Shown: one piece after another, positions 1 through 10,838 of the stretch
Position numbering within the stretch: the first letter of the stretch is position 1
Layout: the number at the start of each line of letters is the position of its first letter
Assembly (NCBI GenBank): GCA_001931905.2
Contig: MSJI02000095.1
Span: 1 to 15,052 of the forward strand
From: Cladosporium sp. IMV 00045
Lineage: Eukaryota > Ascomycota > Dothideomycetes > Cladosporiales > Cladosporiaceae
Length of the DNA stretch: 15,052 nucleotides
Reading direction: 5' to 3'
Notes under the pieces: generated by a model
What the model was told of the DNA's origin: nothing
What the model saw: only the letters and a program-made list of their open reading frames with translations
Database searches by the model: none
Position numbers and translations under genes: made by a program

Positions 1-886
1 CTGTCTGGAGCATCCGGGGCATTCTGCAACACGTTTGAGCGGCTGAAACCATATACTTGTGCTATAGCCGCAACAATGCCACGAACAAAGGAACTCCAGT
101 AATGATATCAAGTGCGGCGTGTGCTCGGGTAAACACAACACGAGGAGTGAACTGTTGAAGATTGCCGGACAAGAGCATCCAGACCGCCACCGACCCACTG
201 AAGGTATAAAGCAGTGGATGGCCCCAGCAGTAGATACACAGCTCAAGCAACCCTTTCACTCCCAATTTCACAATTAACCACAAGTGCCCCGCTTGTGGAA
301 AGGGAAGACAAATTGTCTTCGACAAGAAATTCTGCCCATAGGCTACACCGGGTGAGTGATGCAATGATGGGGGAAAGACTCCGGTCGAGATCGGCGACAA
401 GGTCGCAACAGAATAAGTACACGACTCGAGTTAAACAATATTTTCAAGCACTCTCCAGGACCAAGACACTATGTACGTCAACTGCGCCAACCCTATGCCG
501 GCGCAGTATTTCTCGACAATATGGGTAGGAATCGGCTGCAGCCGTTACACTGATTCCTTCAGTGGCGATTGATATTTTTGGCGGAGTCAAAATGGAAGGA
601 GCAGGACGTCCCGGTCCTGACTCGGATTATGCCTGTGAAGACCGTATTGCATTACAACGAACTTAGAGCTGCTAGCAAGGGGAGACAGGTAAATCATGTC
701 CAGACTCGATAAGTGGACTTTAATCCGTTTGGAAGAAGCCGAAGATCTGTCACGGTATATAGAAAAAGGAAGGGATAGGGGGTGTGAAAGTCGACTAATA
801 TTGTGGCAAATCGGAAGACAAGGCTGATACGAGAACGCTGAGTTCGAAAGCCGTGGCATTTATGCTCAATCATACTCGCAAAAGCC
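1..886. other. No confident gene; normal-composition DNA
   Basis: No gene can be supported here. The most protein-like stretch is a 112-codon minus-strand frame at 62-400. Its second half is hydrophobic (for example GVKGLLELCIYCWGHPLLYTF) and could be part of a membrane protein exon, but it has no recognisable family and no splice signals that I can defend. Plus-strand frames over the same bases are rich in S/T/R and look like antisense shadows. CpA and TpG occur at normal frequency, so this stretch has not been through RIP. Confidence 0.5.
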
Positions 887-2761
887 TTAACGAGGGTCCA
901 ATGCTTGTAATTTCGCGACGATAGCATGCATAAAGTTGCTCAGTAGAACCTGTGAGCGAAGGCACCGCCGAGGGCTCTCCAGCTTTCTATAAGCCATCTT
1001 ATAAAACGCCCGTTCCACCAAGATATCGAAGCTGTTCCAATTATAATCAAGGTCTGGGACCATTTTTGGACGTCGAAACGCAGATATGGCGTCGTATTCG
1101 GCTTTATGATGCTCATTCTCCAGGTCATGGGTAAGGTGACTCTTGTCACTAAAGATCCTGGATAACAAGCACCGCGCCCTCCTGAGTTTGGTCCTGGAAT
1201 TTGTCGAAACTTCCGAGTCGTCGCTTATGCGCTTAACGTGCTGACTGAAGGCTTCACTTTCTTGAACGTGACCTTCCAGTCCCACGTAAGTTACTACCCT
1301 CTTAACGCAATGACACAGCTTCCCAGATGAAATGTCAGGCGCACCAATATGTCGTCTGCTTTTACCGGGCTTGCACTGGTCCAAGATCTTGGGCCCTTTA
1401 ATTGTTCCTTTACTGTGCTCCTCTTCACTTTTGCAAGATCCACTACTGAGTATTCCATTCCGAGCACTTTGCTCGATCCCACTCTGATACTCTGTCTGGC
1501 ATTCCAAAATTGGGACTACCGTAAGCATATCTGTCGTTGCAACGCCAATCCCCGGGAGTGGCGAACGATGTAAGACAATGTCATCCATGATCGTGGATAT
1601 CGGGTATGGTAGGTTTTCCGAACTGGATTCAATCTGGAGTCTTGCCATTTCCCGTTTGCGTTGAACAGTGCTTGCATTCACTTGTGTGGGAGTCTTCGGC
1701 TCTTGTTTCCGCTGTCGCAACGCGAATGTCTTCGGTGGCTGTATGTGATTATGTGTTTCTTTGGCCCTGTCGAACAATGGCACTCTCTCTGGACACCGAC
1801 GATCGTATGTCATCGCCGCCATCGGACCCACATGGCTGTAGAAATCGGTGTCTATCCGGACATCTAACGTATGGACCTTCCTCTGTCCATCGCATGGCTG
1901 TCTCCATTTGGGGTCTGCGGAGCCGCTGTACACCGCCCCTCCGATGCTGACTGGGTCCGGTATCGTCTTGACCTCCAGTAGCATTACGGCGCTCGAAACT
2001 GAACGCTCTGAATCGTCGGGCGCCTTCTCACGCTTTGCCCAACAGTGTTCCTTTGCCATTCCCTGGTTGTTTTGGACGAGAACATCAGGACCCCCCGGTT
2101 CTGCTTCGATGTGCGACATCGGAATCATGCATGGATTTTCGCTCGGATAGTGATCATTGAAGTAAGCCACAGAGGTCACAATAGGCGTTGCGCCCGTTTC
2201 CCTATCTGTGGACGACGACTGATAACCTGCGTTAGACTTGCACTGAGCTACCCGCAGGTCGACTGATTGAGGTGTATCCCGACTATCTTCGTAGTCGCAA
2301 CGATCCAGCGGCAGCCTCTGGTCAGTTTTCGCTTCATTCAATCGTCCAGATTGCTTTAAAGCCGACTGTTGCCGGTTTTGTTTTCCCAGCCCACCCGAAC
2401 CCGACGATAACATCGAATCGGTCCATCTTTGCCTTCGCGTATTGAGGTGTTGAGAGTCGACCCAAAGCGGACTCGGATGCTCCGCTTCGACGAACCCTAC
2501 GTCTCGGCGTGCATTTCGGGAAGTGCTGGCTTCCGTTGGTAGGTGGATCGAGCTCGGTTTACTTGTGAGAACAGTCTGGGGCATTGTGGCTTTGGTGGGA
2601 GGAATCCGATATTTGCTGGCGTACATAGACATATACCAGCTCGTGATGTTGCCGGTGGCGTCGTGCCCTAATACTGCTCCAAGAAGAATGGTGCCGGCGC
2701 GTCGCGAGTGAACAACGAAACCGAGTGGTTGGAAGAAGACTTGAACAGAATAGGGCTCCAA
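887..2761 (-). CDS. Hypothetical protein, long polar exon
   Basis: This is an uninterrupted frame of 624 codons on the minus strand; chance alone would hardly leave 1.9 kb open in DNA of this composition. Roughly 38% of residues in a central sample are V/A/D/E/G (codons starting with G), which supports real coding. The first ~45 residues contain a short hydrophobic stretch (GTILLGAVLG) after HSRRA. The rest is polar and low in order, rich in S, R, K, E, P and Q, with many basic/acidic clusters, and the C-terminal ~60 residues (from MVPDLDYNW) look more structured. I do not recognise the family. The frame opens with TTG directly after an in-frame TAG, and the first in-frame ATG lies about 40 codons in, so it is probably an internal or terminal exon; a candidate intron abuts it upstream. 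The TAA at 887-889 ends the frame. It is not RIP-mutated. Confidence 0.55.
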   Translation of the reverse strand: MEPYSVQVFFQPLGFVVHSRRAGTILLGAVLGHDATGNITSWYMSMYASKYRIPPTKATMPQTVLTSKPSSIHLPTEASTSRNARRDVGFVEAEHPSPLWVDSQHLNTRRQRWTDSMLSSGSGGLGKQNRQQSALKQSGRLNEAKTDQRLPLDRCDYEDSRDTPQSVDLRVAQCKSNAGYQSSSTDRETGATPIVTSVAYFNDHYPSENPCMIPMSHIEAEPGGPDVLVQNNQGMAKEHCWAKREKAPDDSERSVSSAVMLLEVKTIPDPVSIGGAVYSGSADPKWRQPCDGQRKVHTLDVRIDTDFYSHVGPMAAMTYDRRCPERVPLFDRAKETHNHIQPPKTFALRQRKQEPKTPTQVNASTVQRKREMARLQIESSSENLPYPISTIMDDIVLHRSPLPGIGVATTDMLTVVPILECQTEYQSGIEQSARNGILSSGSCKSEEEHSKGTIKGPKILDQCKPGKSRRHIGAPDISSGKLCHCVKRVVTYVGLEGHVQESEAFSQHVKRISDDSEVSTNSRTKLRRARCLLSRIFSDKSHLTHDLENEHHKAEYDAISAFRRPKMVPDLDYNWNSFDILVERAFYKMAYRKLESPRRCLRSQVLLSNFMHAIVAKLQALDPR

Positions 2762-2806
2762 CTATGATTTAATTGTAGCGTAGTGCGCGTCTCATCGTGT
2801 TCTTAC
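2762..2806 (-). other. Candidate 45-nt intron
   Basis: Read on the minus strand, this stretch begins GTAAGA and ends CATAG, directly against the first base of the long open frame at 2,761. The length is typical of filamentous fungal introns, and GCTACAA about 18 nt before the acceptor could serve as a weak branch site. Splicing would join in phase to a short upstream exon coding ...PPWYRV, which itself soon meets a TAA, so another intron (acceptor around CATTCCAG) would be needed. Inference only. Confidence 0.3.
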
Positions 2807-4719
2807 AACACGGTACCAAGGCGGCAAGCTGGAATGAGATTAAGAAGCGGAGTAGTCGCTTGCAGATCCAGCTCGGTCAGGCTTCCTCGTCATCGAGCAG
2901 CATTATGACTGTGAAGGGCGAATCATGGAGGCACACACGGGTCGGCTTTTGGCTCGCGTCATACTATTGGCCCGGGCTAGGGAGGGGAGAGCCGTGACTG
3001 AGATGCAGTGGCTTCTTTTCTCACAGGGTTACGGTATTGGGTCCAGCTGCTGTAAGCATCGCCTCATCTGTCCAATCCTACCCGAGCGTCCTGGTCATCG
3101 GCGACTGTTTACCAGGCTCCAAGTATATAGTACCGACCCTTGCAGAGTCCGCTATGGCGACATCACTCACGATGGTCGTTCAATGATCCGCAAGCCCGTC
3201 TCTGGCTCTAGTGTCTCACACCTCTCGTGTACCGGTCTCAACGATCCGCAGGACGTGGATCCCTGTATGCCAAGGCCGATGATGATGATGATGATGGTTT
3301 TCATCCAGGCTATGCACGGAGACCGTATCAGCCGTCCCTGATCGCTGCCTTACACTACAATGAACGTGGCCTTGCACTCATGACCCGAGAGATTAGCCAA
3401 CACCTCAACCGACCCTCATATCCGAAGAACGAGACAGTCTGCCAGTCTGATAAAGAAAACTGGACGGAAGCTCGCCGTTATAACTTATAAACGGTCGCAT
3501 ATTAGAGAGCCTCTTTGTCAGCGAACCACACTTGGCACCGTCCTTGAGACAGGGGTGGTGTGGGAGACTCACAAACACTCGATTGCGGGTGCAGGTGCAT
3601 GGGGCGACTGGGTGACTGCCATTTCACTGGAATATGCTCCTGACTTGTGGACCCTGGCCTAGGCCATGAGTACAGGGACGGTGGGGAGTCCGCCTGCACA
3701 AGTTCAAGCCACCTCGCAGCGTCAAATCCTGCCACTGACTGAGGCGAGGCAAATGAGAGTGGTGGATTTTGCAGTGCTACCTATGCGGCCTCTCACTGAA
3801 TCTCCTCAAAGAAAGCTATATACGGCTGCGTGCATACTAAAGATTTCATATAAGTGACGAATCACACACAGGTCTAAAGCGTAACTACTACGGCACCAAG
3901 CTCTCAGCGATGCAACCACAGTCCATCAAAGCAATCGACCTGGATTCCGAGATCCATGACGACGCGATGTCATACAAACGACAACTCCCGAACGAGTGGC
4001 GAATCTACAAACATGAACAGCACTCGATTGGGGCCATATCGATGACGCAAACAGGGCCAAAACTCCCCGGATCCATGGTTCGTGGTCCTTCGGTAAACCA
4101 TGGTCTCTCTTCGTGGTTGGAGTGGTCCATGCCCTAAGACTTTTAGCCACTGAAACAATGGTATCACTGTTCTGGTCAAGTTCCATGGTTTGGTAACAAT
4201 TGGTTGCATTAGTCAAGCAGGCTGGATTGTGGGTTAGCTATGGTCCTGATCTGACTGGAATGGGTTTGACCGGTTGGTCTCCAATATTAGCCACTAGCCT
4301 GATTAGTACTCGCATCCCTGGGGGGGAAGATGCAGAGTTTGGCCATACCAGTGAAGACGGCCCAAACTTCCACAATGCATGTTACGACCGCAATGATACA
4401 CTCTAGGTCATCAAACGAACTGCCATTACGGGTCGGATGGACAGGAACGATCGCTTCCGATATGAAGACTCAGGTTGGCCTCGAACTTATTGCCATTCCA
4501 ACGAAATTCATCGACAGTGCTCGGCTAAAAATACGTATATTACAAGTACGCAGTCCGGCCACCGCGTGCACCGGTCTGCCTTTCGTTTCTAGTGGAATCT
4601 CGTTAAGCTCAAAGCTCTTTGCCTATTTGGGAGGTGAATACCAACGGTTATCCTGGTCTAGAACCCCGGAAGTAGGCTTATTACTACGTAGCCACCCAAA
4701 CATATAATTCCATAGCACT
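2807..4719. other. No confident gene
   Basis: Composition is normal and no frame convinces. The best candidates are a plus-strand frame at 3,227-3,490 (87 codons, carrying six aspartates encoded by the GAT repeat) and a plus-strand frame from 4,200 that crosses a single TAG at 4,404-4,406 and continues to about 4,572. Neither shows a recognisable domain. The segment may hold short exons of an unannotated gene or be intergenic. Confidence 0.4.
3278..3295 (+). repeat. (GAT)6 microsatellite
   Basis: Six perfect tandem GAT triplets. In one plus-strand frame they read as Asp6, in another as a Met run. They lie in the un-RIPed part of the window. Confidence 0.9.
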
Positions 4720-4739
4720 CTTATCGTTATTATAGTCCC

Positions 4740-6411
4740 CGCGCGTTTCCTAATTGCTAGACTCCTACGCCTCTTTACTCTTCCATTCCTCCACCTGTCT
4801 ACCGAATCTTCGTTTTCTCTACCGACGAACCCCTAAACCCCTTTTCTATAGGATAGTAGACGAGTAGTTACTAACATAGTATTCTGCATCTACTATAGCC
4901 GCTCCTTTACCCGGGATAAGCATCTCGAGCGTTACATTCTTACTCGTAAGGCTACTACCTAACTTCGATACGTAGTAAGGGGAGTTATTAACAATCGATA
5001 ATAGACACAAATATGAAGCCCTTTAAGTGTTTTACTTATTATATGTCTTTTACTAGAAGGTTCGTTATTTTAATACTTTACCCTTATCTAGTACGTCTAT
5101 ATAAATGCTAATACGTACCGATAGGGACATATTATAAAGGTACTATACTATCTACGGTCGCGGCTAGGACATATAGGAAAACCCCGTAACGACTAGTATA
5201 TATCTAATATTAGCCGGCCGCACGCCGATCGCCTATAGTAACTATATAAAGATAAAGAATAAGTGTAATAAGAAGTCCCCTTATTTAAGATACGCCGGAA
5301 GGAATCTAGAATATATACTTCGTTATATAAGACGATCGTTAAAGACGGCTAATTATATAGGAATAATTACACCTCCCGATAGTCCCGTCGCTATACCTTT
5401 ATAAAACGTCTCTATTAAGAATAGCGATAACGGCTAAACTTAGATGCAAATGTAGAATAGTAGTCCCGTGCAACCGAAACAGCCTATATCGAAGCCCGCT
5501 AGCCCTAGGGGAAATCTTAGTAGCGTATTAAATAATAAGCGGTCTAGTCCTATCGTTTATTATCCGCCGTCGCAGGTTATCGATGCAATAAGAAGCGGAC
5601 CCTTGCTACCTAGATAAATGCTAATATCGCCCCTATTAGCGTAAGGTCCTAATAATATTATTTAGAGCGCTCCTATTTCCCTAATTAACGAATTTAATAA
5701 GTAGGCTACGGGCGTATCCGTTTTAAGGTTAGGTCTACGCTTTATGCTCGATTAGAGCTAAATGCCGATGTATATAGGCTTCGGTAGCATTAATAGCGTT
5801 ATATAACCCGATATGTATATAAATTTCGAAGTACCCTCTAACCTAACTATATGCCTAATAGTGCCGCCTATAAGCCTTAACGGTATAATTCCTATTAGAA
5901 GCGAGTAATACGGAGCGATAGTAGATAAGATGAAGTATAAAGCGTAATAACGATAAGAAAGTAGGAAGGCTAAGAGTTAAAAAGCTATAGCGGCTTATTA
6001 ATGTTAGGATATCGAGCAGGATTAATATGTTTAAGGATTAATCTAAGAGTATAGGTAAAAGCTAGAGAAGCCGTCTAGAAAATAGTTAGGGTTATTATAA
6101 GCTAGATACTATATACTAACTTTAGTCTATATTATTTTCCCTATATCGGAGAAGGTTCGCGCGTTTTACGGGGCCCGCTTACCGTAAGGAGTACTAAAAG
6201 TCTAGAGATTCGGCGCCTCTAGATAGTCTCGATAGTCTATAATTGGTCCTTATAGCTGCTTATTTGAAGCACCTTTCCCTATAACTTTCCCTACTTATAT
6301 AAAGCAATTATATAAGAGTGATTTGTAAGTAGCGCTTAACTATATAATGTTAATATAGTAACTTCACGCCGGTAAAGATTTCGATAAATAGGATCTCTCG
6401 CCTTCTCTTAA
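4740..6411. other. RIP-degraded DNA, content unresolved
   Basis: I could not identify a gene. A minus-strand frame between about 5,270 and 5,880 has fewer stops than its neighbours, but G is equally common at all three codon positions, so it shows no coding signal. A plus-strand frame over the same bases would be rich in glutamine if its TAA/TAG codons were once CAA/CAG, which could fit a gag-like or disordered protein, but nothing confirms it. A minus-strand frame at about 4,690-5,010 reads plausibly (it contains MLIPGKGAAIVDAEYY) without a recognisable family. Confidence 0.4.
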
Positions 6412-6980
6412 ATGCGGTTAGCCTACTTGTCCTACTAGCTAGAGGAGCCGTTAAGCGCTCGCCGGAAACGCTTTCAGTTAATAAGTACCGGCGCTTAGGT
6501 AAGCTAGTAAGTAGTCTCCCGAAAAATTGTTACCCCGATACTAATATAAGCTAGCGAAAGGTTTTTTGCTAATCTAGAACCGCCCGTCGGCTACTCGCTT
6601 AGCGGGGATATAAATAACGTGGGAGAGGCCTACCGCGCTTCCTAATACCCCTTCCTAAGTATAAGTATATAGCTATCCTATTTGCTTCACCTTCTATACC
6701 ATAATTTAGTTACCCCGCCCGCCTCGCAAAATTTGTCCTAACGGTTATAGTATCATAGTATAGGACTATGTACGCGATATAGCATAATTAGCTACTAATT
6801 ACGTACCCAACGCAATATCCGACGAATAGACGAATACCGCTTCCCTAGTATCCGTAGCTCTATTACGGACGGCGGTACGAACCGAGCTAGAAGCCGTATA
6901 TACCGATAGGGCGTATAAAGACACCGTTACGCTCCTTATAAGAAATATAGGCGCTAACGGCACGATAAATTTTTTTTTTC
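6412..6980 (+). pseudogene. Possible 5' part of the TPR-repeat relic
   Basis: A plus-strand frame from an ATG at 6,412 to about 6,700 has a coding-like pattern: by hand count about 26% of codons start with G against 18% with G in second position. From about 6,770 to 6,970 a different plus frame is clearly better (it contains LLRTAVRTELEAVYTDRAYK). It passes through a run of ten T at 6,970-6,979, after which the TPR frame takes over, as expected from an indel in the T-run or a lost intron. No P-loop (GxGGxGKT) or other nucleotide-binding motif is visible. The domain before the TPRs is therefore unidentified, and the assignment to the same gene rests on strand and adjacency. Confidence 0.35.
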
Positions 6981-8850
6981 TAAAGAAGCCGATAAGTATA
7001 TTTAACGCGGCGAATAGGATACGGTAATAGCGACCTTAACTAAATTACTAGGGGTAATGAAAAGCACCGTCGGGTATAGAGATCCCGCTACGCTTATATA
7101 CATAGCTAACTTATCTGCGCTACTAGTAAATAGTAGCTAGTAGAAGCTTACTTAAAGTCTTAGGTCGCAGGTATTAAAGATAAGGGAGGAGGTTTTAGGA
7201 GAAGACTATACCTACACGCTTATATCCTTAATTAACCTAGTAGTAACGTACTAGAATCTAGCTCGTTATAGTAACGTAGAACGCCTATAGTCGCACGCTC
7301 TTAAGAAGATGAAAGTAATACTAGGCGACGAAAGCCCGTAAACGCTAGCGTATAAGGCTTAACTAGCTTCCACGTAAAGATATCTAGGGCAATATAACGA
7401 AGCCGAAACCCTAGCGAGCTAGGTGCTAGAAGTTAGAAAGAGGAAGCTCGATACGGGACATCTAGACTTACTTACGTCTATATCTAATCTGGCACGGATT
7501 TTCGCAGAATAAAGATGATATAAGGAGGCGGAAACATTAGTTATTTAGAAAATAAGTATGAGAAGAAAGATACTAGGATACTAGCACCGCGATACACTTG
7601 CTTCCATAGCTAACTTAGCTACTCTTTATCTTAGTTAAGGTAAATAGAATAGAGTAGAGTAACTTACCTCTTCGGTCCTATCTTTAATAAAGCAAGAATT
7701 AGACGTCGATAACGTCGTTATATTATCGACTATAGCTAAATTTGGCCGTTACTATTAGAGAATAAGGTCGATATAACGAATCCGAAAAGCTATAACGTTA
7801 GCTAGTTAATATAAGGAAGCGGATATCTAGGGAAAATCATCTAGAAACACTCTCCTAAACGGCTAATCTAGTATTAACTTTTTGCAATTAAGGCCGATAC
7901 GTAGATACGGAACAACTATAACTACATATTACTAAGGCATTAGAGGAGCTATTTAGTAAAGAGCATCCCGATACGCTTATATCTAGAGCTTAGCTCGCCT
8001 ACATTCTTAATCTTCGAGGTCGATTTAGAGACGCGCGATACTACGGGGAGTCGGTATTAGAGGTAATAAATAGGGTTTTAGGGAAGACGCATCCCGATAC
8101 TATTAACGCTCGCGGTAATCTAGTCTTAGTATATTATAACGAATAACGGCACGATGAGGTAGAGGCGCTTAAGTTGCAAGTAGTCGAGGAGAAGGTTAAA
8201 CGACTCGGCGTAGAGTATCCGGGTATACTTACTTCGATAGGCAATCTCGCTTTATCGTACCTAGAGACAGGTAAGATTAATAATACACTGAAAATCGCGA
8301 GATAGCTCTCTAACAAACGTTATTTACTAGGCGAAAAGCATCCCTCTATTCTCGCCTAGATAGCTAATCTTACTAAGGGCTTCGCGATTACGGGGCACTC
8401 TAATAAAGCGGAGGAGCTTAGTAAGCAGGTCTTAGATCTAAGGTTAGAAGTCCTAGGAGGGAACTATCCTAACATTATCTTATCTATGTCTAACCTTACT
8501 ATAGTGTATCGTAGTTAGGCCGAAAGTAGTAAGAGTTATTCGAGAAGAGTAGAGGCGGTAGATCTAATAGTTAAAGTAATAGGAAAGGGTACTAGCCGGT
8601 TAGGGTATTAGTATCCGTCTATACTCATTAATACGTACAATCTAGCTTTAATTCGATTAGAATAAGGGGAATAGGGAGTAGTAAAAGATGTGTAGGCTAG
8701 TATCATAGGTAAGATAGAGGCCGTACTAGGGCTAAGCTATAAGTATACGATTCGCTATAAGCGATATATAGCAATTATAAACGATACTATACCGGAGCAT
8801 TACGATCCCGCGTAAGGTAGCTAAGGTCCGCCGTTAGCGTCCTATTACTC
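6981..8850 (+). pseudogene. Kinesin-light-chain-type TPR array, RIP-killed
   Basis: This is a dead gene for a TPR-repeat protein of the kinesin-light-chain type (TPR_10/TPR_12). Each unit follows the family pattern LGxxHPDTLxSxxNLA. Clear copies include LGEDYTYTLISLINL, LDTGHLDLLTSISNLA, KEHPDTLISRA, LGKTHPDTINARGNLV, LGVEYPGILTSIGNLA and LGGNYPNIILSMSNLT. The codon matching the L of LG sits at 7069, 7195, 7321, 7447, 7573, 7699, 7828, 7952, 8078, 8204, 8327, 8453, 8600 and 8726, mostly exactly 126 nt (42 residues) apart. The frame is broken by many TAA/TAG codons at former Gln or Trp positions and by one frameshift at the T5 run 7,879-7,883. In fungi such arrays often form the C-terminal ligand-sensing part of STAND/NLR-like proteins or act as protein-binding scaffolds; no NB-ARC or NACHT domain is visible here, so the role is unknown. 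Confidence 0.85.
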
Positions 8851-10480
8851 CCGCTACTCGAACTACTCGCCTAGAGAGCAGGCGCGGTAGGCGTACGCTC
8901 TAGCTATAGCGGGCTTAAATTCTTCGCGGCGTAGAGGGATAGTCCTCTATAGTATCGTAATAACCGTCTACCCTCTCTATTACCTCCTTCGCGTGAAGCC
9001 TAACTCTATAGATTAGCTAAGATCACGACGCGAATATCGAGATCGAGATCTACTATTAGAGTTAGTCGAAGTCCCCGGACGTCTCGATAAGTAGTAAGGC
9101 GCCGAAGCCGAGTTCGTCGACGAATACCTTTATTTGTTTCTTAGTAAACATAAGTTTAGGGTAGTAGTATTTAGGGTATAGCTCGTTAGTAGTTTATTAT
9201 GAATTGGCTATGTCTTAAGAGACTTCGATAGTATATAACTCGAGCCTACGGCGTAGCGACGACGGAAATGCTTTAGGTCGGGAAGTAGTATTTTTAATAC
9301 TCTAGCTATTAATCCGTATAACCTATTAGACCGTCGGGCGAATATTCTATGCAATATAAGCAATTACTAGTATAGTAGCGATGGATATCGAGATGCAATC
9401 TTTTATATAACGCTAGATTAAATAGACCTTCGCCTTAAACCGATTCTACGAAACCTAGATATATCCGACCTAGGCTAGGTCCTATTCTAATCTCCGACTA
9501 TATTAGTCGTTCCCTAGATTAGGCGGTCGTTCGAATTCTAGCCGCAGATTTCACGGTAACTACTCCGTCGCAATAGATTCGGCGTTAAGACTTATCCGTA
9601 CGAAAGGACCGAGCCCCTATTATAACCCGGCGAGTTCGTTCTAGAAGTAGAACTAGGGTTACCGATAGGAGACGGCGGGGGAACGTTCTTAAGACTAAAT
9701 TCGCTAGACTCTTAATTAGAGGTGGACTAGCTTTATAACGTCGTAGTAGTCGTAGGGGCTATACTCGTCTCGTATACCTAAACCGGGTTACTTAAATAAT
9801 GAGTTATAGAGTATTCTAGACTACTAGAGCCGTACCGAAACCGTATCGGCTAGTCGTAGGTAAGCGTGCGTATCCCTACTATTACTTCGAAAGATTCGAC
9901 TTCGTTTCTCGATACGAAAGAGTTACTATGCTTTAACGGAATAGTCGATCCGTTATATATCGCAATTATCCCGGTACGCTCTAGATACTCTATCCGGATC
10001 GATCTAACCTTATTTCTTACGGCTAGCTCTTAAAAAGTAACGACGATTGCATACACTTCTTCGAGGTTTGTAGATAGCGTAGGTAGTTTAGACTTCCGCC
10101 TCTTAATCTAGTCGGGGAGTACGCCGGGGTATAGACTCGGTAATACGCGTTTTCGCGAGGACATAGTATTATAGTAAGAACCGGGCTATAGAAAAGTTGA
10201 AGCACGCGAGTATCTTATTCGGGGACAAGTGTATTAGGCATATTATAGGAGCTATATGCGGGAGAACGTCTATACCTAGGTTATCGCTAAAACGTCGATA
10301 CGTTAGGCGCTAAACTGCGGTGCATGCGGCGGTAATAGCGCTAATATTCTTAAGGCTTAAAGCGCCGCTCTATATCGACGAACCCTCGACCCTCGTTAGT
10401 ATCTCTATATAACCCTAAGAGACCCGATGCGATTTGAAGCAGCGGTAAGCGCTAACTATAAAGCATGTGCTCCATCGTGA
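8851..10480 (+). pseudogene. Unidentified relic continuing the TPR frame
   Basis: The frame used by the second half of the TPR array runs on through this region, broken by TAA/TAG and one TGA near 9,199, and ends at a TGA at 10,478-10,480. Coding on the plus strand is supported by codon structure: in a sample around 9,600-9,820, 27 of 74 codons start with G and 10 have G second, whereas the antisense frame there has about 10 of 68 starting with G. Readable pieces include LAINPYNLLDRRANIL, SSDGYRDAIFYITLD, PGEFVLEVELGLPIGDGGG and RDPMRFEAAVSANYKACAPS. I do not recognise the family. It may be a C-terminal extension of the TPR protein or a separate gene whose boundary was blurred by RIP. Confidence 0.45.
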
Positions 10481-10679
10481 GATTCGCACTACTACGGTAG
10501 CTAAGCTATAGCACAAAATTGGTACGGACTAATCGAAAATAAGACGTATAGTTATTAAAGCGCTATCTTTTCCTTTAGAGATAATACGACCCAATATATG
10601 TATTGGCTATTACGTAACTAGCTAATTAAATGACTACTCGTTAGCGCGGCGGCAATTACCCGAGATAGCTCGGCGCTTA

Positions 10680-10707
10680 GAAGTCTACCCTACCGTATAT
10701 ATAGACC
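10680..10707 (+). repeat. Left terminal inverted repeat of pogo element 1
   Basis: 28 bp, the exact reverse complement of 12,744-12,771. It begins GAAGTCTACCCTACC and is preceded by TA. A further 13 bp (10,708-10,720) match the other end imperfectly, with four of five differences being transitions, so the original repeat was probably about 41 bp. Confidence 0.95.
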
Positions 10708-10838
10708 TATAGTGTGCTTAGATTTCTAATAGTATGCTAAACGTATCCTTTCCCTAATTTCTTAACCATACTAATCGCAATTACTACAAAATTGATACAC
10801 GATATTTAAAAAGATACTAACGATATTATATGTAATTA

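Noticed and set aside
214..528. Plus-strand 104-codon frame with a basic, Ser/Arg/Thr-rich product
   Set aside because: Few codons start with G, it has no domain, and it overlaps a more protein-like minus-strand frame; probably not a gene.
2925..3341. Plus-strand 138-codon frame containing a Met run
   Set aside because: The Met run is the out-of-frame reading of the GAT repeat, and the remainder has no recognisable domain or coding bias.
4073..4190. CCATGGTT at 4,073 and 4,183 with an inverted copy at 4,096
   Set aside because: An 8-bp motif built around a palindrome (CCATGG) can recur by chance, and no larger structure supports it.
4828..4842. CCCTAAACCCC resembling a telomeric repeat
   Set aside because: It is a single unit without tandem repetition.
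5270..5880. Minus-strand frame with relatively few stops, reading as a hydrophobic protein
   Set aside because: G is evenly distributed over the three codon positions, no motif is recognisable, and the alternative plus-strand reading is equally possible.
6400..7060. Search for a P-loop NTPase (NB-ARC or NACHT) upstream of the TPR array
   Set aside because: No GxGGxGKT-like or kinase-2-like motif could be found in any plus frame, so the relic is not called an NLR. A faint resemblance of the 6,412-6,700 frame to fungal kinase-like domains was too weak to report as a call.
9531..9550. GTTCGAATTC resembling a tRNA T-loop
   Set aside because: No matching T-stem, anticodon arm or acceptor stem could be drawn, and it lies within the relic reading frame.
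8815..10600. Antisense frame rich in Ser/Thr/Pro/Arg, looking like a disordered fungal protein on the minus strand
   Set aside because: It has about as many stops as the plus-strand frame, but only about 15% of sampled codons start with G against 36% on the plus strand, and the plus frame continues in phase from the TPR array.
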